Source of the DNA: Flagellimonas okinawensis | GTDB lineage: Bacteria; Bacteroidota; Bacteroidia; Flavobacteriales; Flavobacteriaceae | NCBI RefSeq assembly: GCF_029194005.1 | Contig: NZ_JARFVA010000009.1 | Location: 1-64,000 of the forward strand | Reading direction: 5' to 3' | Length of the DNA: 64,000 bases | In this document: in pieces, positions 18,449-27,574 of the stretch | How positions within the stretch are numbered: the first letter of the stretch is position 1 | How the letters are laid out: each line of letters begins with the position of its first letter | Translations under genes and position numbers: made by a program | Notes under the pieces: model-generated | Seen by the model: only the letters and a program-made list of their open reading frames with translations | The model's database searches: none | What the model was told of the DNA's origin: nothing

Positions 18449-20536
18449 TCAATCTTTTTTCATGTCGGGATGTGCCAGATATTGGTTTTGAGTTCCCCAC
18501 GCTAAGTTGGGTACACTATCGGTCTCCATGATCAGTTCACCTCCATGGATCAACTCGCTATGGGTCAACCAGTTCCTGAGCAACGGTTTTCCATTGAACC
18601 GCACCGATCTGATATAATAATGGTCTTTATGGTAGTTGGACACCTTGATCTTCAACGATTTTTTTGAGGACCCGTGCAGTTCCACTTCCTTAAAAATGGG
18701 AGCGGTCAGATAATAGCGCGGTTCACCGACATTGACCGCCGAAAGGCCCATGGACCTGAGTACGAACCAGGATGACATGGTCCCCATATCATCATCCATG
18801 GTTTTCAAATACGCTCTCGGCCGATTGTTGTAGATACGTCCAATATAGGGGTCTATACCTTTGCTATTGTTATTGAAATATGTTTGGACCACGGTATCAA
18901 GCATGAGCGCACGGTACAATTTTTGTGTCTTCCACGGCTCTTTGGTGGTATTGTAAAGTCCAGGGACCTGAAGGTCGGGCTGATTGGCGTGGTTGTAGTT
19001 GTTCCCTTCAAAAAACCGATCCAATTGTTCCCGGAAAACCTGTTCGCCGCCAGCTATATCTTGCAGCCCCTCTATATCGAAGGGGACAAACCAACGGTAT
19101 TGCCAAAGTGTCCCTTGATAGAGCCCCCTGGCCCCCATACGGTCCACATCGGGCCAATCCATGTCGGCAAAGTCCCTTTCCCAATAGGTCCTGTACCCCA
19201 ATGCCCTTTTCAGGTACGTATCGGCCAAAAGGGTATCCCCGATGGACCTCATCAATTTGGAACCGGCCCAAAGGTCATAGGAGGATTCCAGGGCTTTGTC
19301 GGGAGAGCCAAAATCCAAGCTGTCCATCTCTTGGACCAAGGAGTCCCTGATATCCTCCAAAGGTAGGTGATGTCCCTTCTCCAAGGCATCGAGAAGTACC
19401 ACTTGGGCATGTTCGGTCCGCACAGAGTTGGAAGGTGCGTGCATGGTCGACCAATCATTTTTGCCATAGGGATAAAGGTTGGCAATGGATCGTGCCATAT
19501 CACCATATTTTTTGGGAAAAAGTAGCGACAGCAAGGGCATTTGCTCCCTATAATTGTCCCAAATGGCCCATCCGTGATAGATGGGGCCCTTTGATCTTTG
19601 AAGGCTTCCATCAATGGCCCTGTAACTACCGTCGGGCTCCGAAACGACATAGGGCGATTGTAGGCTTCGGTACAACAGGGAATAAAAAAGGGCCGTCCTA
19701 TCCTCTTCCCCGTTCACTTTTACCTGGTCCAAAAGAGTGTCCCATGCAGCGGTGGTTTTTTCCATGGTCCTTTCCAAACTGCCCCCATCCGTAAGCCTTG
19801 CTTTGGCAAACTCCTCACTTACGGAGGAAAAACCGATTCGCAGCCCCATGGTCGGATGCTCCGAGCCCTTGATCAAATAGGTGTTCCCTTCGGTCTTTGT
19901 TACGGAAGTTGCATGATCGAACTCCATATAAAAGTATAGCCTGTACATACCACGGTCACAGACCGTTCTTGTATCCACCCATCCTCGGACGGCATTTCCT
20001 GCCAATCGGTGACGTGCATCGACGAAGCGGTTCAAGAACGCATGAGCCACATCGACGGTTAGGTATTTTTCCGATCCGGGAAACTGATATTGGTGCACTC
20101 CATAATTATGGCCCACCGCCATTTCCGCCCTGATGCCATTTACAAAGGCTACCTGGTAATACCCCGGTTGGGCGGACTCCCTGGCCTTCCATAATTTTTC
20201 TTCAGGTCCACCCGATCCCATGGGCCTCACCAGAATATTCCCTCCTCCGCCCCTGCAACCGACACCTTCGATATGGGTATGGACAAAACCCAAAAACTCT
20301 TTGGCATAATGATCATATCCCGTATGCGTCCCGGGACGGGTCACGGGTCCAATGGAGATCATATTGAATGGGGAGGAGGCCGAAGGGGACATTTGTCCAT
20401 GGTCGCCCGAGGTCCCCAAAAAAACGTTCACCTGCCCGCTGGCAGACTTGGCCAAGGGGAGGTCCTGGTTGACTTGATCTTCCCGACACCCCATAAACAG
20501 CAATACCACAAGCAAAATCCCGATATGTTCCTTCAT
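18449..20536 (-). CDS. GH92 alpha-mannosidase-family lipoprotein with Gln at the usual catalytic-acid position
   Basis: 695 residues from ATG 20536, which starts a lipoprotein signal (lipobox LLFMGC); the 738-residue frame only adds an unlikely N-terminal piece. The family pattern is clear. The N-domain ends in HTHIEGVGCRGGG, and the catalytic domain has YHGWAIWDNYR, WQYRWFVPFDIEGL and DDDMGTMSSW, the last holding the acidic base residues. In canonical GH92 enzymes the WQY motif is preceded by Glu-Gly-Asn (EGNAWQY), where Glu is the catalytic acid. Here it reads QGTLWQY, with Gln at residue 474 (codon CAA, 19115-19117). From memory, a Glu-to-Gln change here is the mark of the GH92 enzyme from Cellulosimicrobium that cleaves mannose-1-phosphate-6-mannose phosphodiesters. 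The neighbouring phosphatase fits. Start is 5 bases after the DUF218 gene. Confidence 0.88.
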   Translation of the reverse strand: MKEHIGILLVVLLFMGCREDQVNQDLPLAKSASGQVNVFLGTSGDHGQMSPSASSPFNMISIGPVTRPGTHTGYDHYAKEFLGFVHTHIEGVGCRGGGGNILVRPMGSGGPEEKLWKARESAQPGYYQVAFVNGIRAEMAVGHNYGVHQYQFPGSEKYLTVDVAHAFLNRFVDARHRLAGNAVRGWVDTRTVCDRGMYRLYFYMEFDHATSVTKTEGNTYLIKGSEHPTMGLRIGFSSVSEEFAKARLTDGGSLERTMEKTTAAWDTLLDQVKVNGEEDRTALFYSLLYRSLQSPYVVSEPDGSYRAIDGSLQRSKGPIYHGWAIWDNYREQMPLLSLLFPKKYGDMARSIANLYPYGKNDWSTMHAPSNSVRTEHAQVVLLDALEKGHHLPLEDIRDSLVQEMDSLDFGSPDKALESSYDLWAGSKLMRSIGDTLLADTYLKRALGYRTYWERDFADMDWPDVDRMGARGLYQGTLWQYRWFVPFDIEGLQDIAGGEQVFREQLDRFFEGNNYNHANQPDLQVPGLYNTTKEPWKTQKLYRALMLDTVVQTYFNNNSKGIDPYIGRIYNNRPRAYLKTMDDDMGTMSSWFVLRSMGLSAVNVGEPRYYLTAPIFKEVELHGSSKKSLKIKVSNYHKDHYYIRSVRFNGKPLLRNWLTHSELIHGGELIMETDSVPNLAWGTQNQYLAHPDMKKD

Positions 20537-20541
20537 GCAGA

Positions 20542-21777
20542 TCAAGGGTCTAAAGGTTGGTTTGGATTTTGGTGGAACGAAACCATGTTCCCCGTAAACT
20601 CCAGTGTCGTTGGTGACAGTCTGGCATGGATGTTCACGGGCTGATAGCCCAGTTCCTCCCGGCAACGCTCGGTAAAGGTCCCACTTCCCGTATACTCACT
20701 ATGTGAGGGATTGGTGACCACCAGGCTTTTTTGTTCCAATGGTATGCCATAGTCCACCATCAATCGGGTAGCATTTCGCATATTGGTGGTGGTGTGCCTG
20801 GCATAGGGCTCTATGATGATATGCGCTTCGGGAACACCATACTCCTCGATCAGCTCGTTCTTCATTTCCAACGCTTCGCAATAAGGTGTCATATAGGGAT
20901 GCACATGACCTCCGGAGACAATGATAAAAGGTGCCTTTTTGGCCCGGTACTCCTTCATGGCCAATTGTAGGTTTATCTTCCCTGCAATGGAGAGTCTGTC
21001 CCGGTAATTTTCCGGGCCACCCCCCAAAACCACAATGGAGGCATAGGGATAGGCGGAAAAATCCGTGGTCCCTATCGCCGCTATGGCCTTGGCATTCTCT
21101 TTTTTGTCCAGGGGATCATAGCGCACCGCCTCGTCCCTATGGTTGGCGTACAAAAGGTTCAAGGCAAACTCTAGACTTGGTCGAAAAAAGAGCTGCCCCT
21201 CCTTCGCGGCTTCTTGGGCCTGTGACCGCAAGGTATTGACGGCATAGATATATCGTTTCGATCTTACATCGAAGGAAACCGAATCGATACGTCCATAAAA
21301 TGGCGTCTTGCCCGCTCCATATACCTCCAGTACCGTATCCAGGCCCTTGGCGCACTGTTCCCAGATTTTGTAAAGGTATTGGTCATCGGGGGCCGTTTCA
21401 AAATTGGCGTATCGCCTTGAGGCCCTGAGTGATTTGAGAAGGTCATTAAACTCGGCATTGTCCCTGGACAGTTCCACCAATCGTTTGCCAACGGTCTTGA
21501 TATCGCTCTGGGACCATAAAAACGGTGCGATGATTTCCTTTCCATCTTTGGGCAAGGAAGCCGACGGCCGGGTCATTTTATCCCAGTATGCCCTCAATGG
21601 AGCATCCGCTTTTAGCAGTTCCATGACCTTCGCATCATTTTCGATCGCCGTAAACAGATAGAAAATTTTTTCCTGTAACCGTTCTTGGGTCCCATTGGGA
21701 TGTGATAGCTTCTTGGTCTGGGCGGTCGACATAAGGACACCACCCAAGATCAATGAAAAGAATAGTAGTTTTTTCAT
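20542..21777 (-). CDS. Secreted YdcF/ElyC-type DUF218 protein
   Basis: 411 residues with a Sec signal peptide (to about residue 20, STAQ). The first 230 residues are helical and not assigned. The DUF218 domain follows, with IVVLGGGPENY, FIIVSGGHVHPYMTPYCEA and YARHTTTNMRNA, which match the family's conserved glycine loop and Arg/Asn motif, then VVTNPSHS. DUF218 proteins (SanA, ElyC, YdcF) act in envelope polysaccharide or nucleotide-binding roles that are poorly defined. It lies 5 bases before the GH92 gene, so the two are co-translated. It begins directly after a terminator-like hairpin, so its expression probably depends on read-through from susD. Function in glycan use is unknown. Confidence 0.75.
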   Translation of the reverse strand: MKKLLFFSLILGGVLMSTAQTKKLSHPNGTQERLQEKIFYLFTAIENDAKVMELLKADAPLRAYWDKMTRPSASLPKDGKEIIAPFLWSQSDIKTVGKRLVELSRDNAEFNDLLKSLRASRRYANFETAPDDQYLYKIWEQCAKGLDTVLEVYGAGKTPFYGRIDSVSFDVRSKRYIYAVNTLRSQAQEAAKEGQLFFRPSLEFALNLLYANHRDEAVRYDPLDKKENAKAIAAIGTTDFSAYPYASIVVLGGGPENYRDRLSIAGKINLQLAMKEYRAKKAPFIIVSGGHVHPYMTPYCEALEMKNELIEEYGVPEAHIIIEPYARHTTTNMRNATRLMVDYGIPLEQKSLVVTNPSHSEYTGSGTFTERCREELGYQPVNIHARLSPTTLEFTGNMVSFHQNPNQPLDP

Positions 21778-21790
21778 GTAACTGGATTTA

Positions 21791-21820
21791 AAAAAGGGCG
21801 GCTTTCACAAACCGCCCTTT
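21791..21820 (-). terminator. Intrinsic terminator/attenuator between susD and the enzyme genes
   Basis: Read on the minus strand: AAAGGGCGG, a short loop, then CCGCCCTTTTTT. The T-run ends about a dozen bases before the ATG of the DUF218 gene, leaving almost no room for a separate promoter. It should limit transcription from susCD into the three enzyme genes. Confidence 0.85.
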
Positions 21821-21835
21821 GAATTGAAACTTGTA

Positions 21836-23512
21836 TTAGTATCCGTTGTTCTGTGTGACCAGGCCATCGTCAACACTGTCGATATACTCCTGTGGTATGG
21901 GCCAGTATTCGTTCTTGCCCTGGGTAAAGGCCGCGTTGGTCAAATGTGACCGCCTTGTCCTTTCGATCGCAAGGTAATCATCGATCACCTCCTTGGCTAT
22001 CCCCCATCGTACCAAATTGAAGAAACGGTGTCCTTCCATGGCCAGTTCAAGACGGGATTCCATACGTACCTTTTCCATGGCATCCGTGGCATCGGTCCAA
22101 ACGGTATCGTAGGTACCGATGTTGTAGTTCGCGGCATCCGAGGAACCGTCCAAGGTCCTTACATATTGGGAATTGGCGGCACGCTGGCGAATCTGGTTCA
22201 CCAAAGTCCTGGCCTCTTCCAAATTGCCCAATTCAACTGCGGCCTCTGCCCTCCACAACAATACCTCGGCGTAGCGGATGATATAATAATTGAGCGCATC
22301 CACATAGGGCCAAATGGTCACATGGTAAGGGGAGTTGGCCGAGAGGATTCTCTTTTTGGGCCCGTAAGGTCCATAGGTGGCCAGGTCCCTTGCCCAGCTG
22401 GCCTCGTACAATATATCCAAGTCCTTGTAAGGAATACCGGGCCTACCGATGGTGATATCCAATCGGGGATCGACAAAATCCGTTTCGGTCACATCGATAT
22501 TATCGTTGATGGGCAACCCGTTCACATCCGTTTTAAAGGCATTCACCAAGTTTTGCGATGGACGGTGAAATCCATATTGTGAATAATAGGGCCCTCCCGG
22601 TGCGGTCAAACGATCACCGATACTGCCATTGTAGTTGTCACTTTGGCCATCGTTCACGGAGTACTGCACGGCAAAGAGCACCTCTGGCCCATTGTCGTTT
22701 TCCGGTAGGAAAACGGACTGGAAATCATCCATCAAACCATAGTTGCCCCCCATGACGATCGTGGTCGCATCGAAGGCATCCTGCCATTTTTCTTGAAACA
22801 GGTAGGTTTTTGCCAAGTAGGCCATGGCGGCAAGGCTCGTTGGCCTGCCCGCTTCCTCCTGATCGGCGGGCAATGCCTCATAGGCCGCTTGAAAATCCGC
22901 TTCTATCCTGCCCCATACCTCGGTGGAGGTCAGTTCCGTATTGGAACGGGCGTAATCGGACACCGTCTCGGCGGTTTCATCGATATAAGGGATTTGGTCA
23001 TAGATCTTCTTCAGCTCAAAATAGTAGTGGCCCCTTAAAAAACGGAGCTCGGCGGTCCTTTGGGTTTTAAGGCCCGATTCGAAATCCTCGGAAGCGTTCA
23101 ATAATTTCATGGCCTCATTGGTTCGCTTTACACCTTCGTACAACGCCATCCATTTACGTTCCACATCATAGGTGGTCGGCGTGGTGTTGTAGAGTTCCAT
23201 TTGATGGATCTGGTTCTGGTCACCGGTACCACCGCCACCTTTGTAGCAGTCATCGGAAACCACATCCCCGAAACTCCAGTTGGATGCAGGGGAATTGTAG
23301 GCATTACTGGCCCCGTCTATCTGACCGTTCAATACGCTATAGGCGGAAACAATGGCCTTTTCCACATTTTCGGCCTTGGTCATTTCCGAAGGGGAAACTT
23401 CCCCATAGGTCACTTCCTCTAGAAAATCCTTGGAACAGGAACCCAAGACCGTAAGTGCCAATGTCGCACCTACCATTAGATATTTTGAATTTATTTTCAA
23501 TATGTTTTTCAT
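21836..23512 (-). CDS. SusD/RagB-family outer-membrane lipoprotein (locus 2)
   Basis: 558 residues with lipobox LGSCS after a hydrophobic signal. It has the SusD N-terminal stretch DFLEEVTYGEVSPSEM, an ARSNTELTSTEVWGRI helix, and the conserved C-terminal region RMESRLELAMEGHRFFNLVRWG. It lies 7 bases after susC and together they form the import pair of locus 2. The final residues, VTQNNGY, resemble those of the third SusD in this window (PQNQGY). A terminator-like hairpin follows its stop. The substrate is probably a mannose-rich oligosaccharide given the GH92 enzyme downstream; this is inferred from context only. Confidence 0.93.
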   Translation of the reverse strand: MKNILKINSKYLMVGATLALTVLGSCSKDFLEEVTYGEVSPSEMTKAENVEKAIVSAYSVLNGQIDGASNAYNSPASNWSFGDVVSDDCYKGGGGTGDQNQIHQMELYNTTPTTYDVERKWMALYEGVKRTNEAMKLLNASEDFESGLKTQRTAELRFLRGHYYFELKKIYDQIPYIDETAETVSDYARSNTELTSTEVWGRIEADFQAAYEALPADQEEAGRPTSLAAMAYLAKTYLFQEKWQDAFDATTIVMGGNYGLMDDFQSVFLPENDNGPEVLFAVQYSVNDGQSDNYNGSIGDRLTAPGGPYYSQYGFHRPSQNLVNAFKTDVNGLPINDNIDVTETDFVDPRLDITIGRPGIPYKDLDILYEASWARDLATYGPYGPKKRILSANSPYHVTIWPYVDALNYYIIRYAEVLLWRAEAAVELGNLEEARTLVNQIRQRAANSQYVRTLDGSSDAANYNIGTYDTVWTDATDAMEKVRMESRLELAMEGHRFFNLVRWGIAKEVIDDYLAIERTRRSHLTNAAFTQGKNEYWPIPQEYIDSVDDGLVTQNNGY

Positions 23513-23519
23513 GGCTTGT

Positions 23520-26500
23520 TTAAAGTTTTAAGTTACATCCGATTACAAAAGTCCTGCTCGGGGGATACAATCCCCGATCGATACCGATATCAAGGTTACG
23601 GTTGCTCCCCCCATAGTTCTGGAGCCCTACCTGTGGGTTCATCCCACTATAGTCGGTAATGGTGAAAAGATTGCTCGCCTGGGCATAGATCCTAAGGCTC
23701 ATGCCCCCTAAGATCTCAGGGTCGATGGAATAGCCCAATTGAAGATTGGTCAATCGGACATAGGAGCCATTTTCCACGTAATAGGTGGAAGGCCGGATGT
23801 TATTGTTGGGATCGTCCAAGGACAATCTTGGAATGCTGGTATTCGTATTGGTCTCCGACCAAGCGTCCAACAGTACGTTCTCCTTGTTATAGGCGGCCTG
23901 GTTAAAGAAATGGTTCTTGTACTTGGTAAAGTTGTAGGTATCGTTGCCAAAGCTACCATTGAACAAAATGCCCAGGTCGAACGCTTTATAATTGAACTGT
24001 AGGTTAAGGCCCAACATCACATCGGGATGCGGAGATCCGATAAAGGTCCTATCATCGGCATCCACGTCACCGTCACCGTCGACATCCTTGAACCTGATAT
24101 CCCCAGGTTGCGCATTGGGCTGCAGGCCATAGCTGTCCACTTCTGCCTGGCTCTGGAAAAGACCATCGGCAACATACCCATAGAAAGAAGCGATGGGCTC
24201 CCCTACGGCACTTCTGGAAATCTCCTGGTCAAAGTTCACACTGTGCAGGGAAGAGCTTGGAATGCCCAGATAGTCGGAGGTGTTCAATTCCGTAAGCTCA
24301 TTCTTGGATCCAGTGAGGTTCAATCCGATACTATAGCCCAGTTCCCCGACCATATCGCTATAGTTGATGTCCAGCTCAAAACCGGTGTTCTTCATTTTAC
24401 CATCATTGACCCACTGACCATCATTGGTACCCCCATAGGTCAATGGAACGGTATTGTAGACCAAGATATCGTCCGTGTTCTTCACGTAGTAATCCGCGGT
24501 GATGTTCAAACGATCTTCCAAAAGGCCCAGGTCAACCCCCAAAGAGGTCTGGGTGGTCGTCTCCCATTTCAAATCGCCGTTGGGGATTCGGGATTGTGTC
24601 AATCCGATATAAACCGATTCCTGTGCACCATCCAAGGCGTAATTGGAATTGGCGTTGTTGTTCCGGTAACTGTCCACGGTGGCATAATTGGATATTTCCT
24701 GGTTTCCTGTCTGCCCCCAGCTACCACGTACCATCAAGGAAGAAATGGCCCCGTCGGGGTTGAAGAAGTCCTCACGGTCCAATCTCCATCCCAGGGAGAA
24801 GGCAGGGAAGGTTCCCCAACGGTTATCTTCGTTGAACCTGGAACTTCCATCACGTCTAACGGTGGCCGTGAAGAGGTATTTCTCATCATAGTTGTAGTTC
24901 ACCCTTCCGAAATAGGAATTCAGGGACCATCCATTGGCGCTTCCGGAGTTCAACATATTTTCCGTACCAAAGCTCAGGTACCTGAAGTTCTCATCCTCGT
25001 AAAGGAACTCGCTCACAGAAGCACTGAATCCCTCGTAATTGTATTCGATGGCCTCTTGACCGATCAATGCATCCACATAATGCTTGCCCAATTGTTTCTT
25101 GTAGTTCAAGGTATTGGTAAAGGAGAACTGATAATTGAAGTTGTTCGATGTGGACAATGAGTTGGTATTGTTGGTCGACAATATCTCGTCATAGGTCGGG
25201 GAGAAACTTCTAATGTTATAGTTCTGGTAATCCAGGCCGAAAGAAGTCTTGAAGGTAAAGTCGTTGATATAAAGATTGGCATATACATTGCCCAATGCCT
25301 GTACCCTTTTTTGTTTGTTGTCCTTGTTCCTGTACAGTTGGCCCATGGGGTTGTTACTGTCATTGATCGGGTTTCCGGCATATTCCCCGTTGATGTCCTT
25401 CACCGGTACAATGGACGGGAACTGCATGGCCGTAAGGATAATACTTCCCAGGGCCGAGTTGGTCCCTACGGATACCTGCTCTTTATAGTTCGCGGTGAAG
25501 TTTTCACCCACGGTAAGGAAGTCACCGATATTATAGGAGGAATTGAATCGTGCGGAGTATCTTTCAAATCCAGTGTACTTGATCAGGCCCTCTTGATTAT
25601 AGTACCCCAAGGAGAACAGGTTCTGGCTCTTGGCGTCCCCTTTGGCCAGGGAGATATTGTACGATTGAATCTGTGCGGTCTGCATGATCTCGTTCACCCA
25701 ATCCACATCGGCACTTGGAATGGTCTGTTCGGCATCCAGCCATTGTGGGACGACCGCTTGGTTCGGGTCGTTGCCGTATATATCGTTGGAAGGGGTCCCG
25801 CCATCATTAAGGGTCGCCTGCCATAACAGATCTCCATATTGTTGGGCGTTCAACATCCTTGGTAAGTTGAAGGATGATTGCAGACCGGCATAACCATCAA
25901 AGGATACAACGTATTTCCCACTGGTATCCGATCCTTTTTTAGTGGTGATGATCACCACCCCGTTGGCGGCCCTAGAACCATAAATGGAGGCCGAGGCGGC
26001 ATCTTTGAGAACTTGGATGGTCTCGATATCGGAAGGGTTGATCCCATTGAGTCCATTGGAAGCGGGAATACCATCGATGATCACCAATGGATCGTTGCTG
26101 TTGATGGTACTGAAACCCCTTACCCGAATGGAAGTCCCGCCCCCCGGTGAGTTATCACTCATGACCTGGACACCGGGAAGGCGTCCGTCCAACATTTCGA
26201 CAACGTTGGCCTTTGGTTGGGTCACAATTTCCTCCGGCGAGACCGAAGCGATGGCACCGGTAATATTTCTCCTGGCCTCCGTACCATATCCCACCACGAC
26301 TATTTCGTCCAATTGGGAAGCACTTTCGATCAAGGTAATGGTAAGGGTATTGAGCTGTTCGATATTGACATCCTGTCTTTGATAACCGATGTAGGTCACC
26401 GACAGCACCTTAAAATTGGAAGGGACATCCAGGTTAAAGTTCCCATCGAAGTCCGATACCGTGCCATAATCCGTACCGTCCACAAAAACGTTGGCACCGG

Positions 26501-26888
26501 GAATGGGTACTCCGGCCTCATCGATCACCTTTCCCGAGATACTGCGCTGTTCTTGGATAAATTTCACCAGAACACCTTGATCGGTCACTTTGAAATCCAC
26601 ATTGGCCTTGTTCTTAAGGTCTTCCAATACGGATTCCAGGTCCATCTTATTGGCATCTATACTGACACGTTGTTGCAGGTTCCTGGTATCTGCGGCATAA
26701 ATGAATTTTTTACCTGTCTGTTTTTCGATAAGGTCGAATACCTTTTCCAAGGCGACACTTTTCAGGTTAAGGTTGATGATCTCATAATTCTGTGTATTGA
26801 TCTCATTGTTGGTCGAAATAGGGACAACGGCCGCCCTACCTAACAATGGCAAACACAATAGCAATGCTAAAAGGTTTATTTTTTTCAT
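23520..26888 (-). CDS. SusC/RagA-family TonB-linked outer-membrane transporter with STN domain (locus 2)
   Basis: 1122 residues. Signal peptide; STN domain at about 42-110 (VFDLIEKQTGKKFIYAAD); carboxypeptidase-like domain at about 115-195 (SGKVIDEAGVPIPGANVFVD); LDEIVVVGYGT TonB-box-like stretch; plug with LKDAASASIYGSRAANGV; barrel ending VIGCNLKL. It follows the sigma gene by 98 bases. As in locus 1, the STN domain marks it as a signal transducer to FecR. A long antisense open frame lies under this gene and is a codon-bias shadow. Confidence 0.95.
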   Translation of the reverse strand: MKKINLLALLLCLPLLGRAAVVPISTNNEINTQNYEIINLNLKSVALEKVFDLIEKQTGKKFIYAADTRNLQQRVSIDANKMDLESVLEDLKNKANVDFKVTDQGVLVKFIQEQRSISGKVIDEAGVPIPGANVFVDGTDYGTVSDFDGNFNLDVPSNFKVLSVTYIGYQRQDVNIEQLNTLTITLIESASQLDEIVVVGYGTEARRNITGAIASVSPEEIVTQPKANVVEMLDGRLPGVQVMSDNSPGGGTSIRVRGFSTINSNDPLVIIDGIPASNGLNGINPSDIETIQVLKDAASASIYGSRAANGVVIITTKKGSDTSGKYVVSFDGYAGLQSSFNLPRMLNAQQYGDLLWQATLNDGGTPSNDIYGNDPNQAVVPQWLDAEQTIPSADVDWVNEIMQTAQIQSYNISLAKGDAKSQNLFSLGYYNQEGLIKYTGFERYSARFNSSYNIGDFLTVGENFTANYKEQVSVGTNSALGSIILTAMQFPSIVPVKDINGEYAGNPINDSNNPMGQLYRNKDNKQKRVQALGNVYANLYINDFTFKTSFGLDYQNYNIRSFSPTYDEILSTNNTNSLSTSNNFNYQFSFTNTLNYKKQLGKHYVDALIGQEAIEYNYEGFSASVSEFLYEDENFRYLSFGTENMLNSGSANGWSLNSYFGRVNYNYDEKYLFTATVRRDGSSRFNEDNRWGTFPAFSLGWRLDREDFFNPDGAISSLMVRGSWGQTGNQEISNYATVDSYRNNNANSNYALDGAQESVYIGLTQSRIPNGDLKWETTTQTSLGVDLGLLEDRLNITADYYVKNTDDILVYNTVPLTYGGTNDGQWVNDGKMKNTGFELDINYSDMVGELGYSIGLNLTGSKNELTELNTSDYLGIPSSSLHSVNFDQEISRSAVGEPIASFYGYVADGLFQSQAEVDSYGLQPNAQPGDIRFKDVDGDGDVDADDRTFIGSPHPDVMLGLNLQFNYKAFDLGILFNGSFGNDTYNFTKYKNHFFNQAAYNKENVLLDAWSETNTNTSIPRLSLDDPNNNIRPSTYYVENGSYVRLTNLQLGYSIDPEILGGMSLRIYAQASNLFTITDYSGMNPQVGLQNYGGSNRNLDIGIDRGLYPPSRTFVIGCNLKL

Positions 26889-26986
26889 TTTTGAAAGAGT
26901 AGTTTAATATTGGTTCTCATTAATCTTTTTTAGTTTTTGGATCAAGGTCTAGTCATTCAGTTTTGTCATACGCGTTGTTTGCGGGG

Positions 26987-27574
26987 TTAAAATTGTTTGT
27001 TCTTCACCACCATGTTCCTGATGGTCTTAAGTGCGATGGCCATATGGTTCTCCACGGTCTTGATGGATACCCCGAGTATCTCGGAGATCTCCTTGTACTT
27101 GAGTTCGTCCAGTCGGCTCATCTCAAAAATCTGTCGGGACTTTTTAGGGATCTTGTCCAGGACTTCCTGGATCCTCCGGACATACATTTCCCGTTGTTCC
27201 TGCTCTATGATCTCTTGTTCGATACATGGACTACTGGATCTTTCGTCCTCCAATCCCCGATCCAATGTATGTTTCAGCTTTTGGTACGACACGGGTTCCA
27301 TAAGTTTATGTTTGACTACTACAAAGAGGTACGGCTTTGGCTTTTTGATCTGATCGAGGCGCTCGTGGGCATTCCACAAATGGATGAACACATCCGAGAC
27401 CTTTTCCTCGATCACGTCCATGTCGTTTTCATAGGTGGTACCAAAACGGCATAGACTCTCATAATAGCGGTTGAATACCGTCTCCAACGCCCCTTTGTCC
27501 CTCTCTTTGATCAACTGGAACAGTTCCAGGTCAGTTTTATGGTTCAATGCTTGGTATGTAGGTTTACTTTTCAT
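26987..27574 (-). CDS. ECF RNA polymerase sigma factor (locus 2)
   Basis: 195 residues. Region 2 is at about 25-90 (VFNRYYESLCRFGT, VSDVFIHLWNAHERL). Region 4 is at about 130-185 (IPKKSRQIFEMSRLDELKYK, then ISEILGVSIKTVENHMAIAL). The gene overlaps the end of fecR by 11 bases (27564-27574), so translation of the two is coupled. The anti-sigma gene comes first here, the reverse of locus 1 and of the usual order. It should drive the susCD genes of locus 2. Confidence 0.92.
   Translation of the reverse strand: MKSKPTYQALNHKTDLELFQLIKERDKGALETVFNRYYESLCRFGTTYENDMDVIEEKVSDVFIHLWNAHERLDQIKKPKPYLFVVVKHKLMEPVSYQKLKHTLDRGLEDERSSSPCIEQEIIEQEQREMYVRRIQEVLDKIPKKSRQIFEMSRLDELKYKEISEILGVSIKTVENHMAIALKTIRNMVVKNKQF

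Noticed and set aside
24027..25160. A 377-codon open frame on the plus strand inside the locus 2 susC gene
   Set aside because: It lies fully antisense to a strongly supported SusC gene, has no recognisable domain, and reflects the codon bias of the opposite strand.
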